Virus record (IMG/VR): IMGVR_UViG_3300044712_000518
Coordinates: 1-37,957 of that record
From: a virus
Length of the DNA: 37,957 nucleotides
Reading direction: 5' to 3' (one strand)
Positions 23,001 through 29,685 of this stretch are shown piece by piece. The position numbers and the translations under genes are program-made. Within the stretch, counting starts at the first letter, position 1. The number at the start of each line of letters is the position of its first letter. A model generated the notes under the pieces. That model saw only the letters and a program-made list of their open reading frames with translations. It searched no databases and was not told the origin of the DNA.

Positions 23001-24402
23001 CTTCGGCTGCCACGTTGTGCCCCGTTGCCTCTGCGACCTTTGCCCCGATGGTGGTCTCTGCTTTGGGTAGCACGTTCAACGGGTCGGCAATACCCTGCCC
23101 TGCCATGTCTCCGATCTGTGCCATGATGCCCGTCTGCATTTCAGACATGACCTCACGTTCGTTTCTGCCGTTCTTGATTTCGTTCCTTGCCTGGTCCAGT
23201 CTTTCGACCCACGTCTTTTCAAGTTCTGCGGGCATCGATGCGCCAAGGTAGATTTCCTCTCCCTTGTATTGTTCTGGATTGCGGACGATATCCAGCAACA
23301 CGTCACCATAGAACAGGGTCGGTAGCAATCGCTTGGCATCGTTCCAGTCCAGCCGTCCCTTTCCTTCCTGCATCCTCGCCTGAATTGCAGGCGCGATCAC
23401 TTCAAAGAAACTGGCTCCAGCGTTCCATGTTGCCTTCGTGGTTTGCTTATCCTTGAACAGGTCAGCTACATTTTTGTTTGGGTCAACCGCCGCATTCGCC
23501 GCTTGTGCTGCTGTGCCGATGGTCTTCTCTGCCTGCTCTGCTGCCCAGTTCATCAAGCCCATGCCAGCGTTGACAGTATCCTTCACCTGCTGCTTGTCCC
23601 AGGTCAACTTCTTGTCGCCCTGCTGCCACCATTCCTTATTCTGGTCGTAGCCCCCCCATCCTGCTGCTGCTCCAAGTGCTGCCCCTAATACTGCCCCGCC
23701 TGGATTTCCTCCTCCCATGATTCCGCCTTGGATTGCTCCCATTACAGCGGGTCGGCTGCTTGCGTTGAAGTATGCTTGTTGCCAGTTGATGCCCGTGTCT
23801 ATCCCCGCCACTTTTAGATTCGGAAGTTTATCCCATTGGAAGTTCGGGTCGGCAAGTATCTGCTGCTGTATCTCTGGCGAGTACTTGGTGATCTGGTTGT
23901 TCTTGTAGAAGTTCGGGTCGGCAAGCATCGCTTCCCTGTCACTCACTGACTGGTCAGTCCATAATGCTTGCCCACCCGTCACATCTTCATTCGTGGCGAA
24001 CTTCGGGGTCTGCACCACCACGGGGGCTTCGTTCACATCCCTGCGTCCGATGCTCATCCCTGCTAAATTTCCAGTCTGCGCCGTCATTCCCTGCTGGGGT
24101 GCGCGTGCAGGGGTGAACTGTTTTACCAGTAATCCGTTGTCGTTGATGGCATATCCAGACGGCACCCCTCGGTTTTTCTGTAGCCGCTGTTGAAGTTGAA
24201 ACGACTCCATAGATCGCTGATCCTGCTGACGGAATGCCTGCTGTGGGGTGAATCCAGGCGGCAGTGTATTCACAGTCACCCCCCTCGACTGCATGTTGTT
24301 CACTGTCGGCATGTTCTGGTTCGGTTGCCCTTGCTGCTGCTGGTCACGTTGTTGTCGTTGTCGTCTTACTTCTTCCGCGAGACTGGCTTGATTTAGACTC
24401 AT
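14044..24402 (-). CDS. Giant polyvalent protein with two zincin metalloprotease modules (LPD1-like, MuF-slot)
   Basis: A 3452-residue protein, 27% of the genome, starting at ATG 24402 with GAGGA upstream. Order: a Gln-rich disordered N-terminus; a glycine-zipper, membrane-active segment (about 219-255, IQGGIMGGGNPGGAVLGAALG); a second hydrophobic stretch near 760 (SILLLGGSPGYAITNGLS); long helical regions; a repeat-derived insert near 1285; two clamp-like motifs, QLDMF (1802-1806) and QLDLF (1813-1817); an LPD1-like module (FGFRGVEFGNW at about 2137, with SLDGTLGLGLGSRGSGNAAAH) ending in zincin HEWFHALD (HExxH 2227-2231); a second zincin, HENGH (2440-2444); further helical domains; and a C-terminal segment near 3006 (NPVDFMNTMFGPAWYLTTPY) like polyvalent-protein C-termini. 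It follows the portal operon where MuF head-morphogenesis genes usually lie, so ejection with the DNA and proteolysis in the host are likely. There is no tape-measure pattern. Confidence 0.85.
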   Translation of the reverse strand: MSLNQASLAEEVRRQRQQRDQQQQGQPNQNMPTVNNMQSRGVTVNTLPPGFTPQQAFRQQDQRSMESFQLQQRLQKNRGVPSGYAINDNGLLVKQFTPARAPQQGMTAQTGNLAGMSIGRRDVNEAPVVVQTPKFATNEDVTGGQALWTDQSVSDREAMLADPNFYKNNQITKYSPEIQQQILADPNFQWDKLPNLKVAGIDTGINWQQAYFNASSRPAVMGAIQGGIMGGGNPGGAVLGAALGAAAGWGGYDQNKEWWQQGDKKLTWDKQQVKDTVNAGMGLMNWAAEQAEKTIGTAAQAANAAVDPNKNVADLFKDKQTTKATWNAGASFFEVIAPAIQARMQEGKGRLDWNDAKRLLPTLFYGDVLLDIVRNPEQYKGEEIYLGASMPAELEKTWVERLDQARNEIKNGRNEREVMSEMQTGIMAQIGDMAGQGIADPLNVLPKAETTIGAKVAEATGHNVAAEAFKLSESPLEAAKTYKTLVQTGQAMTIDPKFKVDQMGAFSRFIAGINSNGAVRAGSLIPSNMGLLDSVKNKTGFLENMTSQTPHSRAQTGAGMFYENIGAMLTMFDTPEDAGKYLNAIAKGDNETWSALGSKFADSPEFYTILPALKDFATEKLQGITQAWEISATNRDMLTTLSNILGEEPARLLDDLAKNGTAQQDYARIVERLRQSTDPQAKGMLADIEAGKFTADTLKQTVDVFTGDGALPWHPAQWKAQMLDTLGTHFDEWVTKRLMLDKSPEATSAFFRTTALMKQAQSILLLGGSPGYAITNGLSNMVHRAATGIYGYLTPNQINSFMDRMGVAPARLEEGVGIGGQVEMAAGKSGVVTSAMDEAMKGKGALTNAKNALGKLSKGMPFSKLSSWFEASESKQAFAIGMKQFWSESWRRGVGFSKMTPELTQAINALGVKPDRIYAAIEAGMNQGEIERALFGRFEGVQARSLVNDAAQKTGMSAGQAATMLDQIGILDVLDNHLKGRTDADGVRAAFQKARKQAQDWADMQTGEDLKAIAESVKQKVGLEGATTALDVAQKANAAFTDTWLDHYARFGEVMNDLQLLDDPAQRSKAIELNYQQSDEEFRRVYARHAANYQGIFEAWGMSQNPDAIKMLAAIGDVDTSMSGAYTQMREIRRGFFDKWRDDFDNPARWDEWDANNNKIDALFKKAFKDKHAAEVRQGEALAGIYEKMYSPAAGEAARQWFEEVTRFNDEIVQRERDFRNSLEGMTKDQRDIAKQEYYSKDKVGMIVEADRINGEGIARLERVIKKGGGTSNEGQGGSPQSPNPSPAPLSASQTSPQIESNLGGEVTPDQQSARTIASAEAKKKQQQLDRVEEFNAMMKAAEQRKAEEAKGAADRMKSVWDVAESYAREGLAYDRTILQDKFALMNALRKTEYGGVEDLSGLSDPRLTPELVKEILDRRQAVKEQAAVQQVESAVIRADQAAANAKAPRINENTTILKAISELGGLQLGMAKDITGEARPKTAPGVFTRKGRGIDEIARLLTDEGYPIDLNDPNDIGGVAQTTALINRARTGDKVYPVAHDYEASLAKAQTEAAVRAFDDSFDFQNIDMLKWQDDFTAATQGGDLNRMYELIGDFPEELNKTLAPSGEEWDAYMSRMADETAAKVEESTLYQKAAENATRAEQAIAQQQTRAEAVTTRQLMREKFQEAFKLNDQQADAYMELSDSLAGWVSRQTGENPDEFYTRYYADVERADSGDTNPIEGLKQSYNRIEVAERTMTPADAENYARMLVRGGEGELRNAIRNEANKADRIAILDEAHKLDAKMAEGVARGEMDILFQEAQLDMFAPVGARQLDLFSKIEEVKQEAATAPQQPELVEAPKVDTAPQQQELLKVQTTPNTTGKLTDFGEKLGGARKDKAAVQMVEYSDGDIARMKLSEIFPKSIVDNIEDVSLAAMTQAIRDSIPTKPRDSWKLKRWVEQVKQVQGLIKVANEKGVGAVLSGARARVGLEGFVSKTELLSQLPREKWGRVGEVRYYPEAYTYKDGQKVAKPYAVAEVDGKTIHTTNFDELTSAVLEKLGGEVKPATATMKFEVRVGRDGKMFINKAGDPLYRRLKEFDNEKEAFAFIKENRADLVQAWEGVKESDNVKETDVRRAENAPRTGKDYRKGKEATPEMFMDSFGFRGVEFGNWVSQGGNMKERQGMLNAAYDALMDLADITNIPPKAISLDGTLGLGLGSRGSGNAAAHYETDNIVINLTKTRGAGSLAHEWFHALDNYFQRKRGAAVGREGSYITYQPETYYQSPKGERLSETRFNYLKEKNGIRNPADWAKVEGVRPEMAEAFTKLVKALDDSPMAKRAALIDKGKGDGYWSRVIERAARSFENYTIFKMAQEGYQNDYLANVAGIEEFSRDPGRYPYLLENEMQPVVEAFSGLFDTAKTNERGALYQTSGTAKGMVKFGADGIKASITAFESADFTTLVHENGHVFRRVLEDVAERTGNMQIKHDLRTVEEWAGVKDGSWDRAAEEKFARGFENYVTTGKAPLPKLNKAFEMIRTWMLDVYKAITGSAIDVKVSDDVRRVFDRMLGADNLKVDLNSLMEGMGYDPKEYYIGDYGDILKRGDLEIKVDAEKSQQTAAAIDTERLRQLGKKMKSGEKVSHVVKPGEQPAPSALTQVEIPKMSFEDYAYSKYGQPFGMSKEEYTKPKIMKALMENDALLAEYAQYRNPNVRAAVEAEITRKGGTPYEGQVEKLMQPVTRAQADQYRAAYESRPDQTMNKLQRMKAGMYEAPKVDTLFQEADQQHGSYDAASQFQPQSEVMDQGWAQSVEPLLKNMEEAAINQLGEKPLDGASRDIGPEGQKALRQYMKKVQGEMATTKLATIRHAEQKRDFAMLNYSKRYGFDRVAETVYPYQFYQTRTMVNWAMRALDKPAIFSNYARLHNQQNRYERDIPERLRGKIKINAPWLPDWMGDGLYIDPIGSLFPPASLLKPFDRMTQQHTYQQIEAERILQEWTADGKYSEADIIKAAQTRSGTIYERAFAEAQQRRESEVNNPVDFMNTMFGPAWYLTTPYKLASGKANEVTSTPLANTARAIDTVTQGTWAQPVGDLIGLIGKPEEMLKKKLGIPEFGEYGDYYIDRQIANMVAEGKIDSEQAQIAMIERQGDIFTEAEERVKMELALRVPTAGALYAGLNKGAMAGAAAALPSLFGASLLPAGELEYRGLKEEWNEAWKRRDAGDKEAINNFFEMHPEYEAYLAKGKEPEERLKSFLIGQIWDGYMELGTTNKKEASAQMGEMFKQSFLDKETRSYETLDIDTLTQWAQMLGQMTPKAPSKTPPLAPPLRGEGNKPTTPKLDLYDPAITQVTDKFFEDRTRLFPNYYETQQGYYNLATKGEKARYLAEHPDLKKYWDWKDGWYEAYPEYKPIFGGQVFKQVDTSGWPPMLEDYVRTYAFTGGKLPSGASKALEQVWINEGMPMGDFKSWLTSEVVPGMMYGK
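14494..14529 (+). repeat. G/C hairpin repeat R4, inside the giant gene
   Basis: CCCCTCTCCTCTCAGGGGAGGGG then CCAGGGGTGGGG. It is in frame and encodes PPLAPPLRGEG in a linker near residue 3290, so the element can insert into coding sequence without a stop. Confidence 0.8.
18952..18999 (-). other. Region encoding tandem beta-clamp-like motifs QLDMF and QLDLF
   Basis: QLDMF is encoded at 18985-18999 and QLDLF at 18952-18966, 6 residues apart in the giant protein. Both fit the beta sliding clamp consensus QL[SD]LF and sit in a linker between domains, where such motifs act. Confidence 0.6.
20488..20550 (+). repeat. Variant G/C hairpin repeat R5, in frame in the giant gene
   Basis: CTCCCCCCAAAT pairs with ATTTGGGGGGAT, followed by the mini hairpin GTCTGCGAAGCAGAC and CAGGGGGG. 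It encodes a Ser/Pro/Gln-rich linker near residue 1285. It is related to but different from the R1-R4 type. Confidence 0.7.
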
Positions 24403-24425
24403 AGTTCCTCACAAATGCGAATTGA

Positions 24426-25244
24426 CTATCCCTTCCAGTTCAATTGAAACAGTCCCATGTCGGCGGGATATGCTGTTTGGGTGTATTGCCTGGGCTGGTA
24501 ATCGGCGTTGTCCCAGCCGTAGTTCGTGCCAAACCCACCACCGCCACCACCGCGCCAGTATTTGCCATATCCGCCGCCATTGTTGACAGGTTGGTTCAAT
24601 GCTTTCCAGCGGTCAAAGTACCCGCCTGCTCCACCCGCAGATTGAAGGTTGCCATAGTTATACGCATCCATCACTCCCGAAGCATTTGCCGCGGCGATAC
24701 CGGGATCGGTGTAATTGTCGTAGATGCTTCCACCAAATCCGCCTGTGGCTGGCTGCTGTGTTGTGGTCGGTATGGTGGTCGGCTGTTCACTTGGACGGTA
24801 TCCGCCCGGGTTCCAGCGTGATGCGGGTTGGAGCGGGCTGCTGATTGGCTGGGTGATGTTGTTTACGCTCCACAAAGACGGTGACGATACATTGGGAGAT
24901 GAAGCCTGCCCTGGTCTCGCCCAGTTCGGGAGGTTTCCCTGTATGTTATTTACCCATGCAGGGCGGGGTGTTTCCTGTCCACTCGTGATGCTGGCGGGGG
25001 TGTTGAAGTTTGGCACGGCTGCATTCCCACCGCCAATTCCAGAAGGAGTCAGTGAGAAGTTGTCTTCATAGGTGCTGTTCCGCCTGCCCGCTGTGCCCGT
25101 GCCCGAGGCTCCCAGTGCATTCCCCAGGTTGGTGTTTGTATTGGTTACGGGTGTGCTGGCTCCCGCTCCTCTGCCTCTGCCTGCTTCTGCCCATGCTGGG
25201 GTTGTTGCTGGTCTTCGTATCGATCCATTATTATTTGCTTGCAT
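24426..25244 (-). CDS. Asn/Gly/Pro-rich disordered internal protein
   Basis: A 272-residue protein of low complexity. ATG 25244 is chosen because it has AAAGGAG 5 nt upstream. A longer reading from a GTG at 25307 would add a hydrophobic 21-residue leader (MKQLLFIALIMWMGV) and cannot be excluded. The sequence has blocks of Gly, Asn and Pro, with Trp and Tyr scattered (for example NNGGGYGKYWRGGGGGGFG). No domain is recognised. It sits between the portal block and the giant gene, a place for internal or ejection-associated virion proteins, and may help pack or fold the giant protein. Confidence 0.65.
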   Translation of the reverse strand: MQANNNGSIRRPATTPAWAEAGRGRGAGASTPVTNTNTNLGNALGASGTGTAGRRNSTYEDNFSLTPSGIGGGNAAVPNFNTPASITSGQETPRPAWVNNIQGNLPNWARPGQASSPNVSSPSLWSVNNITQPISSPLQPASRWNPGGYRPSEQPTTIPTTTQQPATGGFGGSIYDNYTDPGIAAANASGVMDAYNYGNLQSAGGAGGYFDRWKALNQPVNNGGGYGKYWRGGGGGGFGTNYGWDNADYQPRQYTQTAYPADMGLFQLNWKG

Positions 25245-25303
25245 ATTGTTCTCCTTTGGTTGCACGCCCATCCACATGATGAGCGCAATAAATAAGAGTT
25301 GTT

Positions 25304-25522
25304 TCACTTCATCATCTCCATGAGCATCTTGTACTCGTCGGGTCGCTCACGTTGAAATTGTTCCTTCATCGCTGGCGGCATCTGTGCCCATTGCATCTTG
25401 AACCTGTCCATCATTTGCGGCAGGGCAATCTCCTGCAATATCTCGCGCATCACCACTTGAACATCCGCCTGCGCTTCAAGCATCACATCCCGCAGGTCAA
25501 AGGATTTACCAGTCAGGTTCAT
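25304..25522 (-). CDS. Small helical protein behind portal
   Basis: A 72-residue protein. ATG 25522 has GAGGAG upstream and follows the portal stop by two bases. It is one long helix (RDVMLEAQADVQVVMREILQ, then MMDRFKMQWAQMPPAMKEQF), Met- and Gln-rich, with no cysteines. It may be a portal or head-assembly accessory protein. No family is recognised. Confidence 0.65.
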   Translation of the reverse strand: MNLTGKSFDLRDVMLEAQADVQVVMREILQEIALPQMMDRFKMQWAQMPPAMKEQFQRERPDEYKMLMEMMK

Positions 25523-25524
25523 GG

Positions 25525-27315
25525 CTATCTCCTCTGGCTTGTCGGGATCATGGCGTCAGTCTTCGGTTGTGTCTCCATTCCTGGCTGCCCCTGCATCTGT
25601 GCCATTTGTTCCATCATCGCGGGGTCTGGCATTCCTCCGCCCTGAGCGATAGCCGAAGGGTCAGGCGGCATCCCATTTTGGGAAGGCATCCCCTCGGGCA
25701 TCACATCTTGGGAAGGTGGACTCGCTGGGGCTGGGGCTGGGGGTGGTGTCGGCTTCTGTCCCATCGCTGCCATCAGCATCGGCTTCATCAGTTCAGGGTT
25801 CGCAAGTATCTGCTGCACAATCGCGGCACGGAAGTCTTCCTTCGTCTTGGCTTTGAACATCTCCTCGCTGTTGGGGATCTTCAAGATGTGCGTGTTCATC
25901 CATTCGTTGCTGATGTTGGTGTTCGCGGCTTTGAGGTTGGTCACTACCTGGGCATTGCGTAGATCGTCCTGTGTCAGGTTCGGCTCCAGCGTGACTTCCA
26001 GTTCAATGTCATCGGGGATGTCGTTCGGGGAGATCAGTGTATTATCGATGCCCTCCGCCTTGATCCGTTTCAGGATGTACAGCATGGCGTCCCTGAATGC
26101 CATGGCAATCCCTTCCTTCGGGTCTTCGGCTGGCAACTTGCTGGCGTTCATGCTGGTCACGTACCCGCTGAATGTGCTGTTGTCGGCTCCCGCTCCAAAG
26201 GCTTCGGGCTTGATCGTGCTGCTGCTGTTGGTGGTATCCATCAACTGTTTCAACTGCAACACGTCGCCGTCGATCACCTGAATGTTTTCCAGCTTGCCTT
26301 TTGCCGTGATGATCTTCACGCCCTGGTCATACTTTACGGTCAATTCGCTGGTGTCTTCGGGGTCTTTCACCAGTGTCGGTCCAGGTAATCCCTGCATGAA
26401 GATGGCAGTGAACAGGTAAGTCCAGAACAGGTTCTCGCGTTTGTCCCATTCGCCTTTCGCCTTGGCATACAGGAAGGGATGAAGCTGGCGTTCGGGTTCG
26501 TACCATAGGCTGCTGCCGCCACCGAAGCGCACGAATACGGGCAACTGCGCCACATCGTCGCTGTCCAGGTCAACCCAGGTATCAGCAAACAGTTCACCAG
26601 TCACACCTTCCGCCCAGGTCAGGCGCTTGTCGTAGTGGAAGAAGTCATAAACGGTATATTTTCCGTCCGTCTTCACGTTTGCATCCTGGCATCCCCATCG
26701 TTCTTTCAGCACGTTGCCCCTCACTTCGTACTTGCGCAGGTGTCCGATCAGTCCGAGTTCTCCCCATTCGGGATAGCTTTGGGCGGGGTTCACAGTGCCG
26801 ATCAGGAAGGGCGTGCGTTTCTTCAAGTCTTCCAGCTGGCGCACCACGAACTTGTTGACGTTCTCTTTGTCGTTGCCTTCGCCGTCCTTTGTCTTGGCGG
26901 TGATCAGATCGTCCACGCTTTCCACGGTCAGCACGCTCATGCCATACAGCACAGAAGCCAGGTTCTCATCCTTCTCCACGCTGGCAATCCGCCGCTCATT
27001 GCTCACTCTCAGGATGGTCTTCAATGCGGCTTCGATATCGTTTGCTTTGGGTACGTTGTCCTTGTCCTTGATCTTGATCTGTATCTCGCCCGTGTCCAGA
27101 ATGCGCTTGAGTCCAGTCACGTCATTCCTGCCTTGCGGGGAGATGGTGATCTTCATGTCGTTCGGGTCAACGTCCAGCCCCTTCGGTTTCTCTGCATTGT
27201 CCATGAAGTAGATTTCTTCATAGCGTTTGCACATCTCTTTGTAGGGTCCGTACATGGTCACCAGCCCAGTCGCCAGGGCTTTCATGTCACTGATTTCTTG
27301 GGGGGTTAGGGTCAT
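25525..27315 (-). CDS. Portal protein
   Basis: A 596-residue protein in the order TerS-TerL-portal. Its start overlaps the TerL stop by 4 bases. The N-terminal domain (about 1-200) and wing/clip region (about 200-430, including WYEPERQLHPFLYAKAKGEW and NLFWTYLFTAIFMQGL) follow the portal layout, with a long helix (FRDAMLYILKRIKAEGI) before the crown. The C-terminus (about 520-596) is Pro/Met/Gln-rich and disordered and contains a diverged copy of the second repeat family. It forms the dodecameric DNA channel. Family pattern plus gene order give good confidence. Confidence 0.85.
   Translation of the reverse strand: MTLTPQEISDMKALATGLVTMYGPYKEMCKRYEEIYFMDNAEKPKGLDVDPNDMKITISPQGRNDVTGLKRILDTGEIQIKIKDKDNVPKANDIEAALKTILRVSNERRIASVEKDENLASVLYGMSVLTVESVDDLITAKTKDGEGNDKENVNKFVVRQLEDLKKRTPFLIGTVNPAQSYPEWGELGLIGHLRKYEVRGNVLKERWGCQDANVKTDGKYTVYDFFHYDKRLTWAEGVTGELFADTWVDLDSDDVAQLPVFVRFGGGSSLWYEPERQLHPFLYAKAKGEWDKRENLFWTYLFTAIFMQGLPGPTLVKDPEDTSELTVKYDQGVKIITAKGKLENIQVIDGDVLQLKQLMDTTNSSSTIKPEAFGAGADNSTFSGYVTSMNASKLPAEDPKEGIAMAFRDAMLYILKRIKAEGIDNTLISPNDIPDDIELEVTLEPNLTQDDLRNAQVVTNLKAANTNISNEWMNTHILKIPNSEEMFKAKTKEDFRAAIVQQILANPELMKPMLMAAMGQKPTPPPAPAPASPPSQDVMPEGMPSQNGMPPDPSAIAQGGGMPDPAMMEQMAQMQGQPGMETQPKTDAMIPTSQRR
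25641..25660 (+). repeat. CCTGAGCG-CGAAGGG family repeat, copy 2
   Basis: CCTGAGCGATAGCCGAAGGG in the Pro/Met-rich tail of the portal gene, in the same orientation as the copy at 37390. Confidence 0.65.
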
Positions 27316-28877
27316 ATCGCTCTTCTTCCTTGCGCGGGGTGGGTTGCTGCCTTACCCTGCGGCTTGTTCTCTGGTTGTTTGAGGTTGGTCAGTAGATACT
27401 TCAACATGTCAAAGGCATCATCACCTTCGACCTTCTTCACATCTTCGGCATCCTTGCCCATCATTGCATCTTCACAGACCAGGGTTTCCATGCACTCGAA
27501 CACGTCATAATATTGCTCGAAGACTTGTAGCATGGGTTTTGTTTCCCCTCCCTGGTTTGGGTCGGGTCCTTCTTCGGCTAGCAGTCTGTCTATCTTGCGG
27601 ATGCCGTTGATGCGGTCGTTGTCGGCGAGGGTCAGAATGATTCCGTGTTCTTTGTATTCGTCCACGCTGGTCTGAACTTTCGCGCTTTTCTTTGCGGTCT
27701 TTGCCCACATGTCGGGGCTGGCAAATGTGACCGTGATCCTTTCGTCGGGCGGGGTCATGTCGCCGATCATCTCTGCCTGGGCTGCGTCGTATAGTTCCTG
27801 TGCTTCCACTGCTCGGTATATGTAAACCCGTCCTGTGCCTGGGTCTTTGGTTGCCCACCCCACAACCATCGGATGCTTATACCCATAGTCCAATGCCCGC
27901 CACTTTGCCCAATGGCTGGGGATGGGGAAGGGCTTGCAGGTCATCCGCTCTTTGATCCATGTCGGGAATCTCTGCCCAGCAAACACGCTCCAGTCGCCAT
28001 ATCTCAATGCCTTTGCCACGGCTTGGCTGCGCTTCATCAGTCGGCTTTCATACTCGGGGTCTGCTGCGTTGCCGATGCCGTTGTCTTCGAGGAAGGCGGG
28101 AATGAAGTAAACCTTCTCTCTCTGACCGTTCTTGTTCATCACTTCCTTGACCGTGTTGTGATCCCCCAGCTTCTTCTCCATGTCGAATTCCTGGCTATAC
28201 CATTGGTGTCCGATGTTGCCGGGGTTGGTCAGTAACAGGGTGAACGGTTTGAATCCCTGCTCTTTGATCTCGCCGCTGGCACGGTTACGGGTTTGCAAAT
28301 AGTCAACGATGAACCAGGTAAAACTTGTAGCTTCATCTACGATCAGGATGTCGGGCTGGCTGCCCTGATAACTGTACACATCGGCTTCACGCTGGCAATG
28401 GCGAAGGTAGAAGGTGCTGCCGTTCGGGAAGTTCCATTCCTTGCCGCCATCCCTGTCTCTGGCAATCCCTCCAAATATTCCCCTTGCCTTTGGGATGATC
28501 GCGCCTGCCCCTCCCAATTCTGAGTAAGTGCGACGGTAGAAAACAGACTGGCATCCCGGCCACAATTGGCTTGCAATGTTGACCAGTGTCAGCGCGCCGT
28601 AACTCTTGCCACCATAAGCCGCGCCACCATAGCCTATGATCCCTGCTGCTGCTGCCCGCTTCTCTCCCGTTGCCCGCCACATCGGTACCATCTGCCCATA
28701 AAACTCGTGTTCCCCTGCTGGCTGGCAGGGGAATCCACATGCTTCAAGTAACCTGGCTTGCTTCTCCTGCACCAGCGGGAAGGCTTGCGGGTTCGTCTCT
28801 TCTGGCATCAATCCGCTGAGGAATAATTCCAGTGAGTTCACGGATAAAATTCCTTCGGGTGTTTGTATCAGGGACAT
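27312..28877 (-). CDS. terL: Large terminase subunit (ATPase/nuclease)
   Basis: A 521-residue packaging motor. Walker A is GYGGAAYGGKS (82-92, K91), Walker B is DILIVDEAT (D181, E182) and coupling motif LLLTNPG follows. The C-terminal RNase H-like nuclease has conserved acidic residues in RALDYGYK, FASPDMW and DDAFDMLKYLL. The start overlaps the small terminase gene by 134 bases. ATG 28877 has a GGAG-type site, while ATG 28808 would leave an overlap of only 65. Both motif sets are complete, so it should be active. The packaging mode cannot be read from the sequence. Confidence 0.95.
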   Translation of the reverse strand: MSLIQTPEGILSVNSLELFLSGLMPEETNPQAFPLVQEKQARLLEACGFPCQPAGEHEFYGQMVPMWRATGEKRAAAAGIIGYGGAAYGGKSYGALTLVNIASQLWPGCQSVFYRRTYSELGGAGAIIPKARGIFGGIARDRDGGKEWNFPNGSTFYLRHCQREADVYSYQGSQPDILIVDEATSFTWFIVDYLQTRNRASGEIKEQGFKPFTLLLTNPGNIGHQWYSQEFDMEKKLGDHNTVKEVMNKNGQREKVYFIPAFLEDNGIGNAADPEYESRLMKRSQAVAKALRYGDWSVFAGQRFPTWIKERMTCKPFPIPSHWAKWRALDYGYKHPMVVGWATKDPGTGRVYIYRAVEAQELYDAAQAEMIGDMTPPDERITVTFASPDMWAKTAKKSAKVQTSVDEYKEHGIILTLADNDRINGIRKIDRLLAEEGPDPNQGGETKPMLQVFEQYYDVFECMETLVCEDAMMGKDAEDVKKVEGDDAFDMLKYLLTNLKQPENKPQGKAATHPAQGRRAI

Positions 28878-29313
28878 ACTTCTCCAGTAATCTTAGGACT
28901 GCCGCTTGAAAAAACCTTATCTCATTCGCGGTCAGGGCTTCGTCGTTCCGCATCTTGGCGATCTTCACCGCTGTGTTCACCACGTCCGTGGTCAGTGCGT
29001 TGACGTTTGCCAGTGCTCCAGCTGTGAGTTTCGTCTTGGCGTTGATGATCTCCAGGTATTGTTCCAGTACTGCGCGTTGTGTTGCCAGTTCTGGAAGCAG
29101 GTCCAGCGGGGCGGTGTCGGCGCTGGCTCTGTCGAACTTGGCTGCCAGTTGGTTCTTGAATGCGGATGCGTATCGCCCGTGTCTAAAGTTCGCGCTGTCG
29201 GGTCCGCTTGGGGTCTTGCCACCGTGAAGTCGGCATCGACCGTTTGCCATGGGGGACTTCTGGCAATGCGCATTCTTGCCTCGAAGTTTCGCCCCGCAAA
29301 CTTTCTTTTCCAT
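28744..29313 (-). CDS. terS: Small terminase subunit
   Basis: A 189-residue DNA-binding protein with the motif CQKSPMANGRCRLHGGKTP near residues 17-35, a hallmark of a common terminase small-subunit family (HGG with upstream Cys), followed by SANFRHGRYASAFKN. The middle is helical, for oligomerisation (RAVLEQYLEIINAKTKLTAG), and the C-terminus is basic then acidic. ATG 29313 has GAGGA upstream. It directly precedes and overlaps terL, as expected. It should recognise the packaging site of the concatemer. Confidence 0.85.
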   Translation of the reverse strand: MEKKVCGAKLRGKNAHCQKSPMANGRCRLHGGKTPSGPDSANFRHGRYASAFKNQLAAKFDRASADTAPLDLLPELATQRAVLEQYLEIINAKTKLTAGALANVNALTTDVVNTAVKIAKMRNDEALTANEIRFFQAAVLRLLEKYVPDTNTRRNFIRELTGIIPQRIDARRDEPASLPAGAGEASQVT

Positions 29314-29352
29314 AGGGTGTCCTCAACTTACGAATGTCCATAGGGTTTCCTT

Positions 29353-29682
29353 CTAGCCTGGGTAACCCATCGTCCGCGCCCAGGCTTCCAGTTTCTCGAT
29401 CCGCTCCAGCATTGTTTCGCTTTCCGAACTGGTTTCCTGAACGGCAAAGATCATGTTATTGCCTATACTCAGGCAGGTATATTCCTGCCGTCTGTCGCCC
29501 GGGTTGTCGCTCACCCGTCCCCATTTCTGGAGTCCCGTGGAGCCTTTCACCTGGTAGGTTTCGTACACTGTGAAGCCTTCGCCCTTGCTCATCTGGCGGA
29601 CGATGTTCTTGGGTTGGGTGCTGTCCATCTGTGAGCGGACGTTCAACCCTTTGCCGTTGGTTACAATCCATTTCTCTGTCAT
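29353..29682 (-). CDS. Bacterial SH3-like domain protein, lysis/tail region
   Basis: A 109-residue protein. Residues 1-78 have the SH3b pattern WIVTNGKGLNVRSQMDSTQP, GEGFTVYETYQ, LQKWGRVS and EYTCLSIGNNMIFAV. The C-terminal helix is charged (SESETMLERIEKLEAWARTM). SH3b domains bind peptidoglycan or proteins. It has no catalytic part and no signal peptide. It lies between the spanin-like gene and the terminase genes, so a lysis accessory or peptidoglycan-binding role is possible. ATG 29682 has GAGGAG upstream. Confidence 0.65.
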   Translation of the reverse strand: MTEKWIVTNGKGLNVRSQMDSTQPKNIVRQMSKGEGFTVYETYQVKGSTGLQKWGRVSDNPGDRRQEYTCLSIGNNMIFAVQETSSESETMLERIEKLEAWARTMGYPG

Positions 29683-29685
29683 GTT

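Noticed and set aside
14044-24402. The giant ORF as a tape-measure protein
   Set aside because: It lacks the long regular coiled-coil/TM pattern, sits before the capsid genes, and carries two HExxH modules and LPD-like domains.
24426-25307. GTG start at 25307 for the Asn/Gly-rich gene
   Set aside because: ATG 25244 has a near-perfect Shine-Dalgarno. The hydrophobic leader from 25307 is possible but less likely.
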